DNA of 10,399 nt, taken from an uncultured Selenomonadales bacterium (GTDB taxonomy: Bacteria; Bacillota; Negativicutes; Selenomonadales; Selenomonadaceae). The position numbers and the translations under genes were made by a program. The stretch is taken from NCBI GenBank assembly GCA_947165405.1, contig CAMVAG010000062.1:1-10399 (forward strand), written 5' to 3'. The notes beneath the pieces were generated by a model. The model saw nothing but the letters and a program-made list of their open reading frames with translations, was not told the origin of the DNA and did no database searches. Shown here in pieces: positions 1-5,784 of this stretch (the stretch's first letter is position 1; every line of letters starts with the position of its first letter).

Positions 1-842
1 TAATGTTTCGTCCAATCGACCGCAAGCTTTAAAATTATTTCGGCAATGTCCTTATGCTTCTGTTGATAAGTGTGCCCCGTTCGCTCGATAAAAATTAATT
101 TGTTGTCCTTCGCGGTCGGCATGTGCGAATTTATATTTTTCAGGAAACCGACGGGGTCGCCGTCCGTGAAATTGTCATACGTGCCGATTATCAACGCGCC
201 GCTGTGAGTGATTTGCTCTGCCTGCGAAAAATTTCCGTTCGCGTTGTCCAAAATGCCGCTCAACCAATCGTGCGCAGTGTTCGCCGTGCACAAAACCCAG
301 CCCATAAAATAAAACGGCAAAATTTTTTCGCCTTGCCCGTATCGGACGAGCTTCTCAATAAAATCTTTTTCGCCGTCGCTGACATTGCTCATCATGTGCG
401 CCAAATTCGCAGGGCTCATCAAAATAAATTTCTCAACGCGCTTTTTGTCGTGGTGCTTCGAAAGATAATAAATAACTTTGTTCGCGCCGAGCGAATGACC
501 AGCCAAAATCACGTGACGATAATTTTTATCCGCATAGTCGAGGTAAGCGTCGATGTCCTCTTCCGTGTAGGAAAATCTTTCGTTCCACGAGCCGATTAAC
601 TCTTTTTGAGCGGTCTTGACGTTGTAAGTTTCAATCTCTCCGAGCGCGTCGTTTGTTTGCGCGTAGATAAAATCAATTTCGTTCGCGCTCAACGTGTCGC
701 CTATGTTGTAGTAAAAAGGATTGCTGTAAAAGTTTCCGTGAATGCCGGTTATCGCAATGACGACGGTATCGGATTTTTTCGCGGGGAAGAGGACGCCGTT
801 CAAGACGGTGCCTCGCCGCGTCGCCACATCAAGATTTTCCAT
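1..842 (-). CDS. Alpha/beta hydrolase, DUF1749/SidJ-like (partial, C-terminus beyond window)
   Basis: The minus strand is open from an ATG at 842 to the window edge, giving 280 codons without a stop; the C-terminus lies outside. The nucleophile elbow GHSLGA is at residues 115-120 (Ser117), preceded by a hydrophobic strand (VILA). An N-terminal TGIHGNF segment (about 32-38) fits the oxyanion-loop region. An acidic segment in TYDNFTDGD (about 221-229) and GHTYQ (about 256-260) are candidates for the catalytic Asp and His. No signal peptide is seen, so it is probably cytoplasmic. The overall layout recalls DUF1749/SidJ-like serine hydrolases, from memory; the substrate is unknown. The start is supported by GAGAGG about eight bases upstream. 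The ATG follows the stop of the flavoprotein gene by one base, so the two are very likely translationally coupled as the last known gene of this operon. Confidence 0.85.
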   Translation of the reverse strand, partial: MENLDVATRRGTVLNGVLFPAKKSDTVVIAITGIHGNFYSNPFYYNIGDTLSANEIDFIYAQTNDALGEIETYNVKTAQKELIGSWNERFSYTEEDIDAYLDYADKNYRHVILAGHSLGANKVIYYLSKHHDKKRVEKFILMSPANLAHMMSNVSDGEKDFIEKLVRYGQGEKILPFYFMGWVLCTANTAHDWLSGILDNANGNFSQAEQITHSGALIIGTYDNFTDGDPVGFLKNINSHMPTAKDNKLIFIERTGHTYQQKHKDIAEIILKLAVDWTKH

Positions 843-843
843 G

Positions 844-1857
844 TTATCGCCTCTCAAATATGCAACGGTGCGCGGCAGTTCGATAGCAGGCATTGCACGA
901 AACGCATTTTGAAACGAAATTTTTATCGGCAAAAATTTTTTTCGGCAAGTCGGGTTCACGAATCAGCGGGCGCGATAAACTCAACAATTCAACCTGCGTT
1001 TGATTCAAAAAATTTTCCATGACTTGACGACTGCGCCAACCGCCGACGCAAATTATCGGAACGTTGACTTCTTCGGCAAGCCGCGCCGCGAAGTCTGCGA
1101 AATATCCCTCGTTGACGCCCGCTTTAATTCCGCCGACCGAAGTTCCGTTGCCGCTCACTTCAATCGAATCAATTCCTGCCGCCGCGAGCAGTTTACAAAT
1201 TTCGAGGCTCTCATTTTCATTGAGTCCGCCGTTTGTGAAATCGCTTGAGTTAATTTTTATCGTGACGTGAAGTTTAGGCGCGGAAGTTTTTATGCCGCGA
1301 AGAATATCGAGTAAAATTTTTGCACGAGCCTCCGTCGAGCCGCCGAATTCGTCTGCCCTGTGATTGACAAGCGGGCTGATAAATCTGCTCAAGAAGAAAA
1401 AATGCGCCGCGTGAATTTGAACGCCGTCGAAGCCGCAAATTTCAGCACGAACAGCCGCGTCGACGAACATTTTTATAATTTCGCGGACGTCCTCGGTCGA
1501 CAAATTATTTTCGGAAACTTCAACAAAATTTTTATCGTAAAATGCGCCGAGTGCAAGCTGACTTATCGCCGCGCAATTTTCCGCGTGAATAATTTCGACA
1601 AGCTTTTTGTATTGCGGAATCAATTTGTTGTCCGAAAGTCTCATCATGCCGCCGAAATAAAAATCGTTCGTCGCCACGCTTGTGAAGCCGGTGATAATCG
1701 CGCCGACTCCGCCCGCCGCAAGTTCGTGATAAATTTCGTAAGTGTCGTCTGAAATTGCGCCGTCGAAATCCGCAATGCCTTCCCACGTCGCCGAACGCAC
1801 CAATCGATTTTTCAAATGCAAATTCTTAAGCTCCACCGCGTCAAAAAGATTTTTCAT
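844..1857 (-). CDS. Old Yellow Enzyme-family NADH:flavin oxidoreductase (single TIM barrel)
   Basis: This 337-residue protein is an FMN-dependent ene-reductase-type TIM barrel, related to the N-terminal half of 2,4-dienoyl-CoA reductase. It starts with the family pattern of a short strand followed by KNRLVRSAT (16-24). It carries the substrate-binding His pair in QIHAAH (H149, H152), then SRFISPLVNHRADEFGGS (157-174), and the FMN-phosphate region VGGW and SRPLIREP near 271-302. A cysteine cluster closes the protein: C318, C321, C324 and C332 (CVSCNAC then C after seven residues). This recalls the Fe-S site of the FadH group but with different spacing. The second FAD/NAD(P)H domain of FadH is absent. 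The start at 1857 is chosen over an in-frame ATG at 1902 because GGGAGGG lies just before it and it follows the preceding stop by one base. It probably reduces activated double bonds of electrophiles; the true substrate is unknown. Confidence 0.88.
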   Translation of the reverse strand: MKNLFDAVELKNLHLKNRLVRSATWEGIADFDGAISDDTYEIYHELAAGGVGAIITGFTSVATNDFYFGGMMRLSDNKLIPQYKKLVEIIHAENCAAISQLALGAFYDKNFVEVSENNLSTEDVREIIKMFVDAAVRAEICGFDGVQIHAAHFFFLSRFISPLVNHRADEFGGSTEARAKILLDILRGIKTSAPKLHVTIKINSSDFTNGGLNENESLEICKLLAAAGIDSIEVSGNGTSVGGIKAGVNEGYFADFAARLAEEVNVPIICVGGWRSRQVMENFLNQTQVELLSLSRPLIREPDLPKKIFADKNFVSKCVSCNACYRTAAHRCIFERR

Positions 1858-1858
1858 G

Positions 1859-2734
1859 TTAAACCCTCCCAATTTTTTCGAGGAACCAACCGCGCCCCGC
1901 ATCGATTATTTTTACTTCGCCGGAATCGATTAAAGGTGTTATAAAATTTCTGACTTGAGCCGTGTCGACGAAGCCGAACGCCTCGCGCAACTCAATATGC
2001 GAAATCAAAGGATGCTTTTCCAATATATCTTGCAAAGTTTCGATATTTTTTTGCGGAGGAACGGGTTTTATTTCCCCGCCGCTCAAATCAGAAAATATTT
2101 TGGCAAAAGTTTCGAAGTCGATCAGATTTTGAACAAGCGCGCCTTTATCTTTGTATTGAATCAAATAACTTGGCAAGGAATGAATTCCGAGCCGCCGACA
2201 AATTTGCAAATCGCTTTGAAAATTTTTTTCTGCGCTGCCGTCGTTGTACGCGGCGAGAAATTTTTTTATGTCCAAACCGCTCTTGACGACGACTTTTAAA
2301 ATTTCTTGGAGGCGCGTCGTCGGGCGGCAATCGACAATCGTGGCGTAACGCAACCTGTACAAAAATTCGTCGGCTTTTTCGGCGTCAACGAGTTGCGCGG
2401 CTTTGTAAGCGATATTCAGCGGCGCGGAAGAAATTTCATCGACGGAAAAAAGTTGGAAGCCGTCCATATTGATTGGCAGACCGCCCAAATTTTCTTCCGC
2501 AAGATAAATTTCGGCGAGGCGAGCGTTATAATTTTTAATCGCGACCTCCTTGCCGAATCTCAAATCGTCGGGGTCAATCATTTCATAAACATCGCGAACC
2601 AAAAGGCTCATGACGTAATGAAATTCAATCCTGTCGGCAAAATGTGTTTCGAGCTTTCGGAAAATCGGTTCGCACTCATAAGACAAACCCATCATCGGGT
2701 CGGTGAAAGTCACGAGAGAAATTTTATTGTCCAT
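1859..2734 (-). CDS. DsbA-fold (thioredoxin-like) protein without CxxC, with C-terminal winged-helix-like region
   Basis: The 291-residue protein begins with a strand and FTDPMMGLSYEC (10-21), where DsbA/FrnE proteins have a DPxCPWC-type active site. Here only C21 remains and there is no CxxC. Later GIHSLPSYLI (183-192) matches the segment with the cis-proline (P188) next to the thioredoxin active site. A helical insertion lies between, as in DsbA-like proteins. Residues about 231-289 look like a small winged-helix module (TLQDILEKHPLIS ... VRNFITPLIDSGEVKI ... GWFLEKI). There is no signal peptide, so it should be cytoplasmic. Loss of CxxC suggests a binding or adaptor role, or glutathione-transferase-like chemistry, rather than dithiol oxidation; that is inference. 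It is the first gene of the operon with the OYE and hydrolase genes. GGGAGATG about ten bases upstream supports the start. Confidence 0.8.
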   Translation of the reverse strand: MDNKISLVTFTDPMMGLSYECEPIFRKLETHFADRIEFHYVMSLLVRDVYEMIDPDDLRFGKEVAIKNYNARLAEIYLAEENLGGLPINMDGFQLFSVDEISSAPLNIAYKAAQLVDAEKADEFLYRLRYATIVDCRPTTRLQEILKVVVKSGLDIKKFLAAYNDGSAEKNFQSDLQICRRLGIHSLPSYLIQYKDKGALVQNLIDFETFAKIFSDLSGGEIKPVPPQKNIETLQDILEKHPLISHIELREAFGFVDTAQVRNFITPLIDSGEVKIIDAGRGWFLEKIGRV

Positions 2735-2769
2735 TGAGTTTCATCTCCCGTCGAAAAAAATACGCTTTG

Positions 2770-2799
2770 TTGACAAGAAAAGCTCTGTGGTGCTAAGAT
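2770..2799 (+). promoter_or_regulatory. Promoter for the GIY-YIG-HxlR gene
   Basis: TTGACA (2770-2775) is followed after 18 bases by TAAGAT (2794-2799), with TGC directly before it forming an extended -10. Transcription would start near 2806, about 90 nt before the ATG at 2895. The promoter points toward the minus-strand promoter at 2852-2879, so the two transcripts would overlap for roughly 40 bases. Confidence 0.6.
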
Positions 2800-2838
2800 T
2801 GATTCGTTAGAACAACAATCATGAGCACGGCACAGAGC
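2782..2838. repeat. Long interrupted inverted repeat in the shared control region
   Basis: Three arm blocks pair in order: GCTCTGTG (2782-2789) with CACAGAGC (2831-2838), TGCT (2791-2794) with AGCA (2824-2827), and GATTG (2797-2801) with CAATC (2816-2820). This gives 17 base pairs with two small internal offsets and a 14-base loop that itself contains GTT-AG-AAC. The left arm covers the -10 of the plus-strand promoter, and the minus-strand leader would carry the whole hairpin. It could be a regulator operator, an RNA structure, or both. An outer pair, TTGACAAG (2770-2777) and CTTGTCAA (2872-2879), coincides with the two -35 boxes. Confidence 0.65.
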
Positions 2839-2851
2839 CATTCCCGTATTT

Positions 2852-2879
2852 ATTATAACGCTCGCGCCGCGCTTGTCAA
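2852..2879 (-). promoter_or_regulatory. Consensus promoter for the DsbA-like/OYE/hydrolase operon
   Basis: Read on the minus strand, TTGACA (2874-2879) is followed after 16 bases by TATAAT (2852-2857). Both hexamers are perfect sigma-70/SigA consensus. Transcription would start near 2845, giving a leader of about 110 nt that includes the whole inverted repeat at 2782-2838 before the ATG at 2734. The start site is predicted, not measured. Confidence 0.72.
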
Positions 2880-2894
2880 GAAAGGCGTGAGTAT

Positions 2895-3524
2895 ATGGGT
2901 ATTGGAAGAATTTATCTCATCACGAACATTATTAACGGCAAAAAATATGTCGGACAAACGATTCGCCCCGTCGAAGAACGCTTTAGAGGACACAAAAGCG
3001 GAAATTTATTTGTAGACAAAGAAATTCAGAAGTATGGCGTGGAAAATTTTTCTCTGGAAGTTATTGAAGAGTGCAAGACTATAAAACAACTCAGAGAACG
3101 CGAAATTTTTTGGATGGTCGAGTTAAATTCAATATATCCTAACGGTTACAACATGAATGACGGAATGGATAATGTTTCGACGTTTACACCGGTGTCGGCG
3201 AATTACTCAACACCCAAAGACCCTGTTTCTATCGTCAAGGGCACCGTCGGTCGCAAATGGAAATGGGAAATTATTTGGTTCTTGCACGAAAAAGACGCCA
3301 CGCGTTACAATGAATTGAAACGGCGAATCCCGGGCATAACGAACATCATGCTGACAAAATCTCTTCGCGAAATGGAAGCGGACGGACTTGTTGAGCGTCG
3401 AGAAATAATTTCCGCGCCGCCAAAAGTCGTGGAGTATTCGCTTGCGCCACTCGGTAAGGAATTAATTCCAATTCTTAACGAGCTTTACGCTTGGGGCGAA
3501 AAAATTTTGCGGAACGAATCTTGA
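2895..3524 (+). CDS. GIY-YIG nuclease domain fused to an HxlR-family winged-helix regulator
   Basis: This is a 209-residue two-domain protein. Residues 1-88 form a full GIY-YIG domain: RIY (5-7), YVG (18-20), the R29...H33 pair in RFRGH, acidic E70 in LREREIFW, and N86 in PNGYN. These match the tyrosine, arginine, histidine, glutamate and asparagine positions of the I-TevI-type active site, so the nuclease looks intact. A linker (about 89-107) leads to an HxlR domain (108-206): DPVSIVKGTVGRKWKW, RYNELKRRIPGIT, the recognition-helix region MLTKSLREMEADGL, and the wing with VVEYSLAPLGKEL. The usual HxlR N-terminal redox cysteine (CPVE) is DPVS here; the only cysteine is C60 in the nuclease domain. 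The start has AAAGG about ten bases upstream. It is the only plus-strand gene and sits opposite a redox operon, which HxlR proteins often control. Confidence 0.9.
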   Translation: MGIGRIYLITNIINGKKYVGQTIRPVEERFRGHKSGNLFVDKEIQKYGVENFSLEVIEECKTIKQLREREIFWMVELNSIYPNGYNMNDGMDNVSTFTPVSANYSTPKDPVSIVKGTVGRKWKWEIIWFLHEKDATRYNELKRRIPGITNIMLTKSLREMEADGLVERREIISAPPKVVEYSLAPLGKELIPILNELYAWGEKILRNES

Positions 3525-3526
3525 AC

Positions 3527-3565
3527 AAAAAAGAGCGCGTCTCCGAAATCGGAAACGTGCTCTTT
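3527..3565. terminator. Bidirectional hairpin terminator between the fusion gene and mmdC
   Basis: AAAGAGCGCGT (3530-3540) pairs with ACGTGCTCTTT (3555-3565), with one G-T wobble, and an inner CCGA/TCGG extends the stem. The run of six A at 3527-3532 becomes a T tract on the minus strand, so it is a good terminator for the mmd operon. On the plus strand the following T-rich run is weaker. Confidence 0.8.
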
Positions 3566-3583
3566 GATTTATGAAAAAATATT

Positions 3584-3979
3584 TTATCCGAGAATGACAA
3601 GCGACTCGTGAGCTTTGACGGATTGACCTGCCGCGACGTTGAATTTCTTGACGGTGCCGTCGGCGTCTGCAGTGATTTCGTTTTGCATCTTCATCGCTTC
3701 GAGAATCAAGAGGACATCGCCCGCTTTGACAGCCGCGCCTTCCGCAGCAACGAGTTTGATAACTTTGCCGGGCATGGGAGCGTCGATAGAATGTTCGCCC
3801 GCGCCCGCCGCAACTTTGGGAGCCGCAGCCGGTGCCGGTGCCGCTTTAGGTGCGGGAGCAGGAGCCGCCTTCGGTGCAGGAGCAGCTTTGGGAGCAGAGC
3901 CGCCCGCCGCTTTGACTTCCTCAACTTCGACTTCGTAAGTCGTGCCGTTTACAGTGACGTTAAATTTTTTTGTTGCCAT
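3584..3979 (-). CDS. mmdC: Biotin carrier subunit of methylmalonyl-CoA decarboxylase/transcarboxylase
   Basis: A 131-residue biotin carrier protein that shuttles the carboxyl group as carboxybiotin. An N-terminal strand-rich segment (MATKKFNVTVNG, then YEVEVEEV, 1-23) is followed by a flexible Ala/Pro/Lys linker (about 24-62). The biotinyl/lipoyl-attachment domain is at about 63-131. It has the hallmark EAMKM at 94-98, with K97 as the biotinylated lysine, flanked by APMPGKVIKL and by NEITADADGTV. This order matches the gamma subunits of Na+-translocating decarboxylases and the 1.3S subunit of transcarboxylase. It is the last gene of the operon, 21 bases after mmdE-like, with GGAGGG before the ATG and a hairpin terminator just downstream. 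No beta (membrane pump) gene follows, unlike the Veillonella mmdADECB order. Confidence 0.92.
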   Translation of the reverse strand: MATKKFNVTVNGTTYEVEVEEVKAAGGSAPKAAPAPKAAPAPAPKAAPAPAAAPKVAAGAGEHSIDAPMPGKVIKLVAAEGAAVKAGDVLLILEAMKMQNEITADADGTVKKFNVAAGQSVKAHESLVILG

Positions 3980-4000
3980 TGATTTATTCCCTCCGATTAA

Positions 4001-4138
4001 TCAGCGATTGATTTTGGACGCCAACGCCCAGTTGTCGTTGCGTTTTATCTTGACGGAAACGACTTTGCCTCCGCCGAACATTGATTGAATTGCCGCCGTG
4101 ATTGCCGCGATAATTTCCGGTTTAATTTTTTCAGCCAC
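4001..4138 (-). CDS. mmdE: Small MmdE/OadG-tail-like subunit, 45 aa, GTG start
   Basis: This short gene starts with GTG at 4138 and encodes 45 residues ending in NWALASKINR. An ideal AAGGAGG overlaps the mmdA stop codon and lies six bases before the GTG, so translation is probably coupled. The core KPEIIAAITAAI (6-17), the glycine-rich FGGGKVVSVKIKR (21-33), and the terminal NDNWAL motif match the C-terminal part of the delta subunit and the small epsilon subunit of methylmalonyl-CoA decarboxylase from Veillonella. There is no membrane helix, so it corresponds to epsilon or to a delta tail that has lost its anchor. In the family this region is thought to hold the complex together. It lies between the carboxyltransferase and biotin carrier genes, exactly where such a subunit is expected. 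The assignment is by motif memory and position, not alignment. Confidence 0.78.
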   Translation of the reverse strand: MAEKIKPEIIAAITAAIQSMFGGGKVVSVKIKRNDNWALASKINR

Positions 4139-4150
4139 AGGAATTCCTCC

Positions 4151-5680
4151 TTACAGCGGGATATTTCCATGTTTCTTTGCGGGGCCGACTTCACGTTTGC
4201 TGGCGAGGGCATTGAGCGCGGTGATAATCAGCGGACGAGTTTCTTTCGGCTCAATAACCATGTCCGCATAACCGCGTTCGGCCGCCTTATAGGGCGTTGC
4301 AAATTCTTCGACGTATTCGGCGGTTTTCTGTTCTTTTTCGGGGTCTTTGCGGAAAATAATGTTCGCCGCGCCCGCAGGTCCCATGACCGCAATTTCTGCA
4401 GAAGGCCAAGCCATAACTTGATCGGCACCCAATTCGCGGCAGCACATTGCGATATACGAACCGCCGTAAGCTTTGCGCGTGATAACCGTGACTTTCGGGA
4501 CGGTCGCCTCGCTGTAAGCGTAAAGCATCTTCGCGCCGTGACGAATTATGCCGTTATACTCTTGGTCGACACCGGGCAGGAAGCCGGGCACGTCAACCAA
4601 ATTCACGAGCGGAATATTGAACGCGTCGCAGAAACGAATGAAGCGCGCAGATTTATCGGAGGCGTCAACGTCGAGGCAACCCGCCATGACGGAAGGCTGA
4701 TTCGCGATAATGCCGACACTGCGTCCGCCGAAACGCGCAAAGCATGTGATAATGTTCGTCGCGAAATATTGATGCACTTCGTAAAATTCGCCGTTGTCGA
4801 CAATCATGCGGATAACGTCTTTCATGTCGTAAGGCGCGTTGGGATTGTCGGGGATAATCGTGTTGAGTTCCTCGTCTTGACGGTCGGGGTCGTCGTCATT
4901 GTAGACAATCGGCGCGTCTTCCAAGTTGTTGCTCGGCAGGAAGGAAAGCAGATAACGAATTTGTTCAATGCAATCTTTTTCGTCTTCCGCCGCGAAGTGC
5001 GCCACGCCCGAACGAGTGTTGTGAGTCATTGCGCCGCCGAGTTCTTCCGCCGTGACTTCTTCCGCTGTGACGGATTTAATAACCGCAGGGCCGGTGATAA
5101 ACATCTGGCTGGTATTTTTAACCATGTAGATAAAATCGGTGATTGCAGGTGAGTAAACCGCGCCGCCCGCGCAAGGACCCATGATGACGGAAATTTGAGG
5201 AATAACGCCGCTGGCAGCCGTGTTGCGGAAGAAAATGCCCGCGTAGCCGCTCAATGCGTCGACTGCCTCTTGAATGCGTGCGCCGCCCGAATCGTTAATG
5301 CCGATTAAAGGTGCGCCCATCTTCATCGCCAAGTCCATGACTTTCCAAATTTTGTGCGCGTGCTTTTCGCCGAGTGAGCCGCCTTCAACCGTGAAGTCTT
5401 GAGCAAAAGCATAAACCAAACGCCCGTCAACAGTGCCGTAGCCGGTTACGACGCCTTCGCCCGGTAAATCTTTTTTGTCCTGTCCGAAATTGGTGCAACG
5501 GTGCTTGACGAACATATCGAGTTCAACAAAAGTGCCTTCGTCGAAGAACATCTCAATGCGTTCGCGAGCCGTCAACTTGCCTTTTTCGTGTTGTTTATCG
5601 ATTCTTGCCTTGCCGCCGCCTTGAAGGATATGTTCCTTCTTGGAATGCATCAAGGCGATTTTTTCTTGAACTGTCGCCAT
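4151..5680 (-). CDS. mmdA: Methylmalonyl-CoA decarboxylase alpha subunit / acyl-CoA carboxyltransferase
   Basis: The 509-residue protein is a full-length biotin-dependent acyl-CoA carboxyltransferase of the crotonase fold, the usual size for MmdA, PccB and the 12S transcarboxylase subunit. It moves the carboxyl group from (S)-methylmalonyl-CoA to biotin on the carrier, releasing propionyl-CoA. Seen in order: KGKLTARERIE (33-43), GGSLGEKHAHKI (100-111), INDSGGARIQE (128-138), the N-terminal oxyanion segment GPCAGGAVYSPA (168-179), VDVPGFLPG (362-370), and the C-terminal oxyanion segment KAYGGSYIAM (403-412). AAGGGAG precedes the ATG. The small MmdE-like and biotin carrier genes follow in the same operon and mce lies upstream, which favours methylmalonyl-CoA as substrate. 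Sequence alone cannot separate decarboxylase, propionyl-CoA carboxylase and transcarboxylase; no biotin carboxylase is encoded nearby. Confidence 0.93.
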   Translation of the reverse strand: MATVQEKIALMHSKKEHILQGGGKARIDKQHEKGKLTARERIEMFFDEGTFVELDMFVKHRCTNFGQDKKDLPGEGVVTGYGTVDGRLVYAFAQDFTVEGGSLGEKHAHKIWKVMDLAMKMGAPLIGINDSGGARIQEAVDALSGYAGIFFRNTAASGVIPQISVIMGPCAGGAVYSPAITDFIYMVKNTSQMFITGPAVIKSVTAEEVTAEELGGAMTHNTRSGVAHFAAEDEKDCIEQIRYLLSFLPSNNLEDAPIVYNDDDPDRQDEELNTIIPDNPNAPYDMKDVIRMIVDNGEFYEVHQYFATNIITCFARFGGRSVGIIANQPSVMAGCLDVDASDKSARFIRFCDAFNIPLVNLVDVPGFLPGVDQEYNGIIRHGAKMLYAYSEATVPKVTVITRKAYGGSYIAMCCRELGADQVMAWPSAEIAVMGPAGAANIIFRKDPEKEQKTAEYVEEFATPYKAAERGYADMVIEPKETRPLIITALNALASKREVGPAKKHGNIPL

Positions 5681-5699
5681 TCAAAAATCTCCCTTCTAT

Positions 5700-5780
5700 C
5701 AATTAGGAATTAGGAATTAGGAATGAGGAATTAAAAAAGCGAATCTCAATTCCTAATTCCTCATTCCACATTCCTAATTG
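5700..5780. repeat. Palindromic heptamer-array element A (between mce and mmdA)
   Basis: The left arm (5700-5732) is C, then AATTAGG three times, AATGAGG once, and AATT. The right arm (5748-5780) is its imperfect inverted copy: the reverse complement reads C, AATTAGG, AATGTGG, AATGAGG, AATTAGG, AATT. Both arms are 33 bases and hold four heptamers, separated by a 15-base spacer. The element begins five bases after the mce stop (minus-strand order) and fills almost all of the mce-mmdA gap. Transcribed RNA could form a long hairpin. It carries no coding sequence. Confidence 0.85.
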
Positions 5781-5784
5781 ATTT

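Noticed and set aside
1858..1902. Upstream in-frame ATG at 1902 for the OYE gene
   Set aside because: The extension would overlap the end of the DsbA-like gene, while the ATG at 1857 has a GGGAGGG site and begins at the usual family N-terminus.
2821..3015. 64-codon frame starting at ATG 2821, overlapping the GIY-YIG start in another frame
   Set aside because: No ribosome binding site precedes this ATG, half of it overlaps the nuclease gene out of frame, and its first 25 codons coincide with the promoter and inverted repeat. A leader peptide cannot be excluded.
4085..5152. 355-codon open frame on the plus strand
   Set aside because: It lies antisense to mmdA, whose family motifs are unmistakable. 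Its product has no recognisable domain and is rich in Arg, His, Asn and Val as expected from reading the biased codons backwards.
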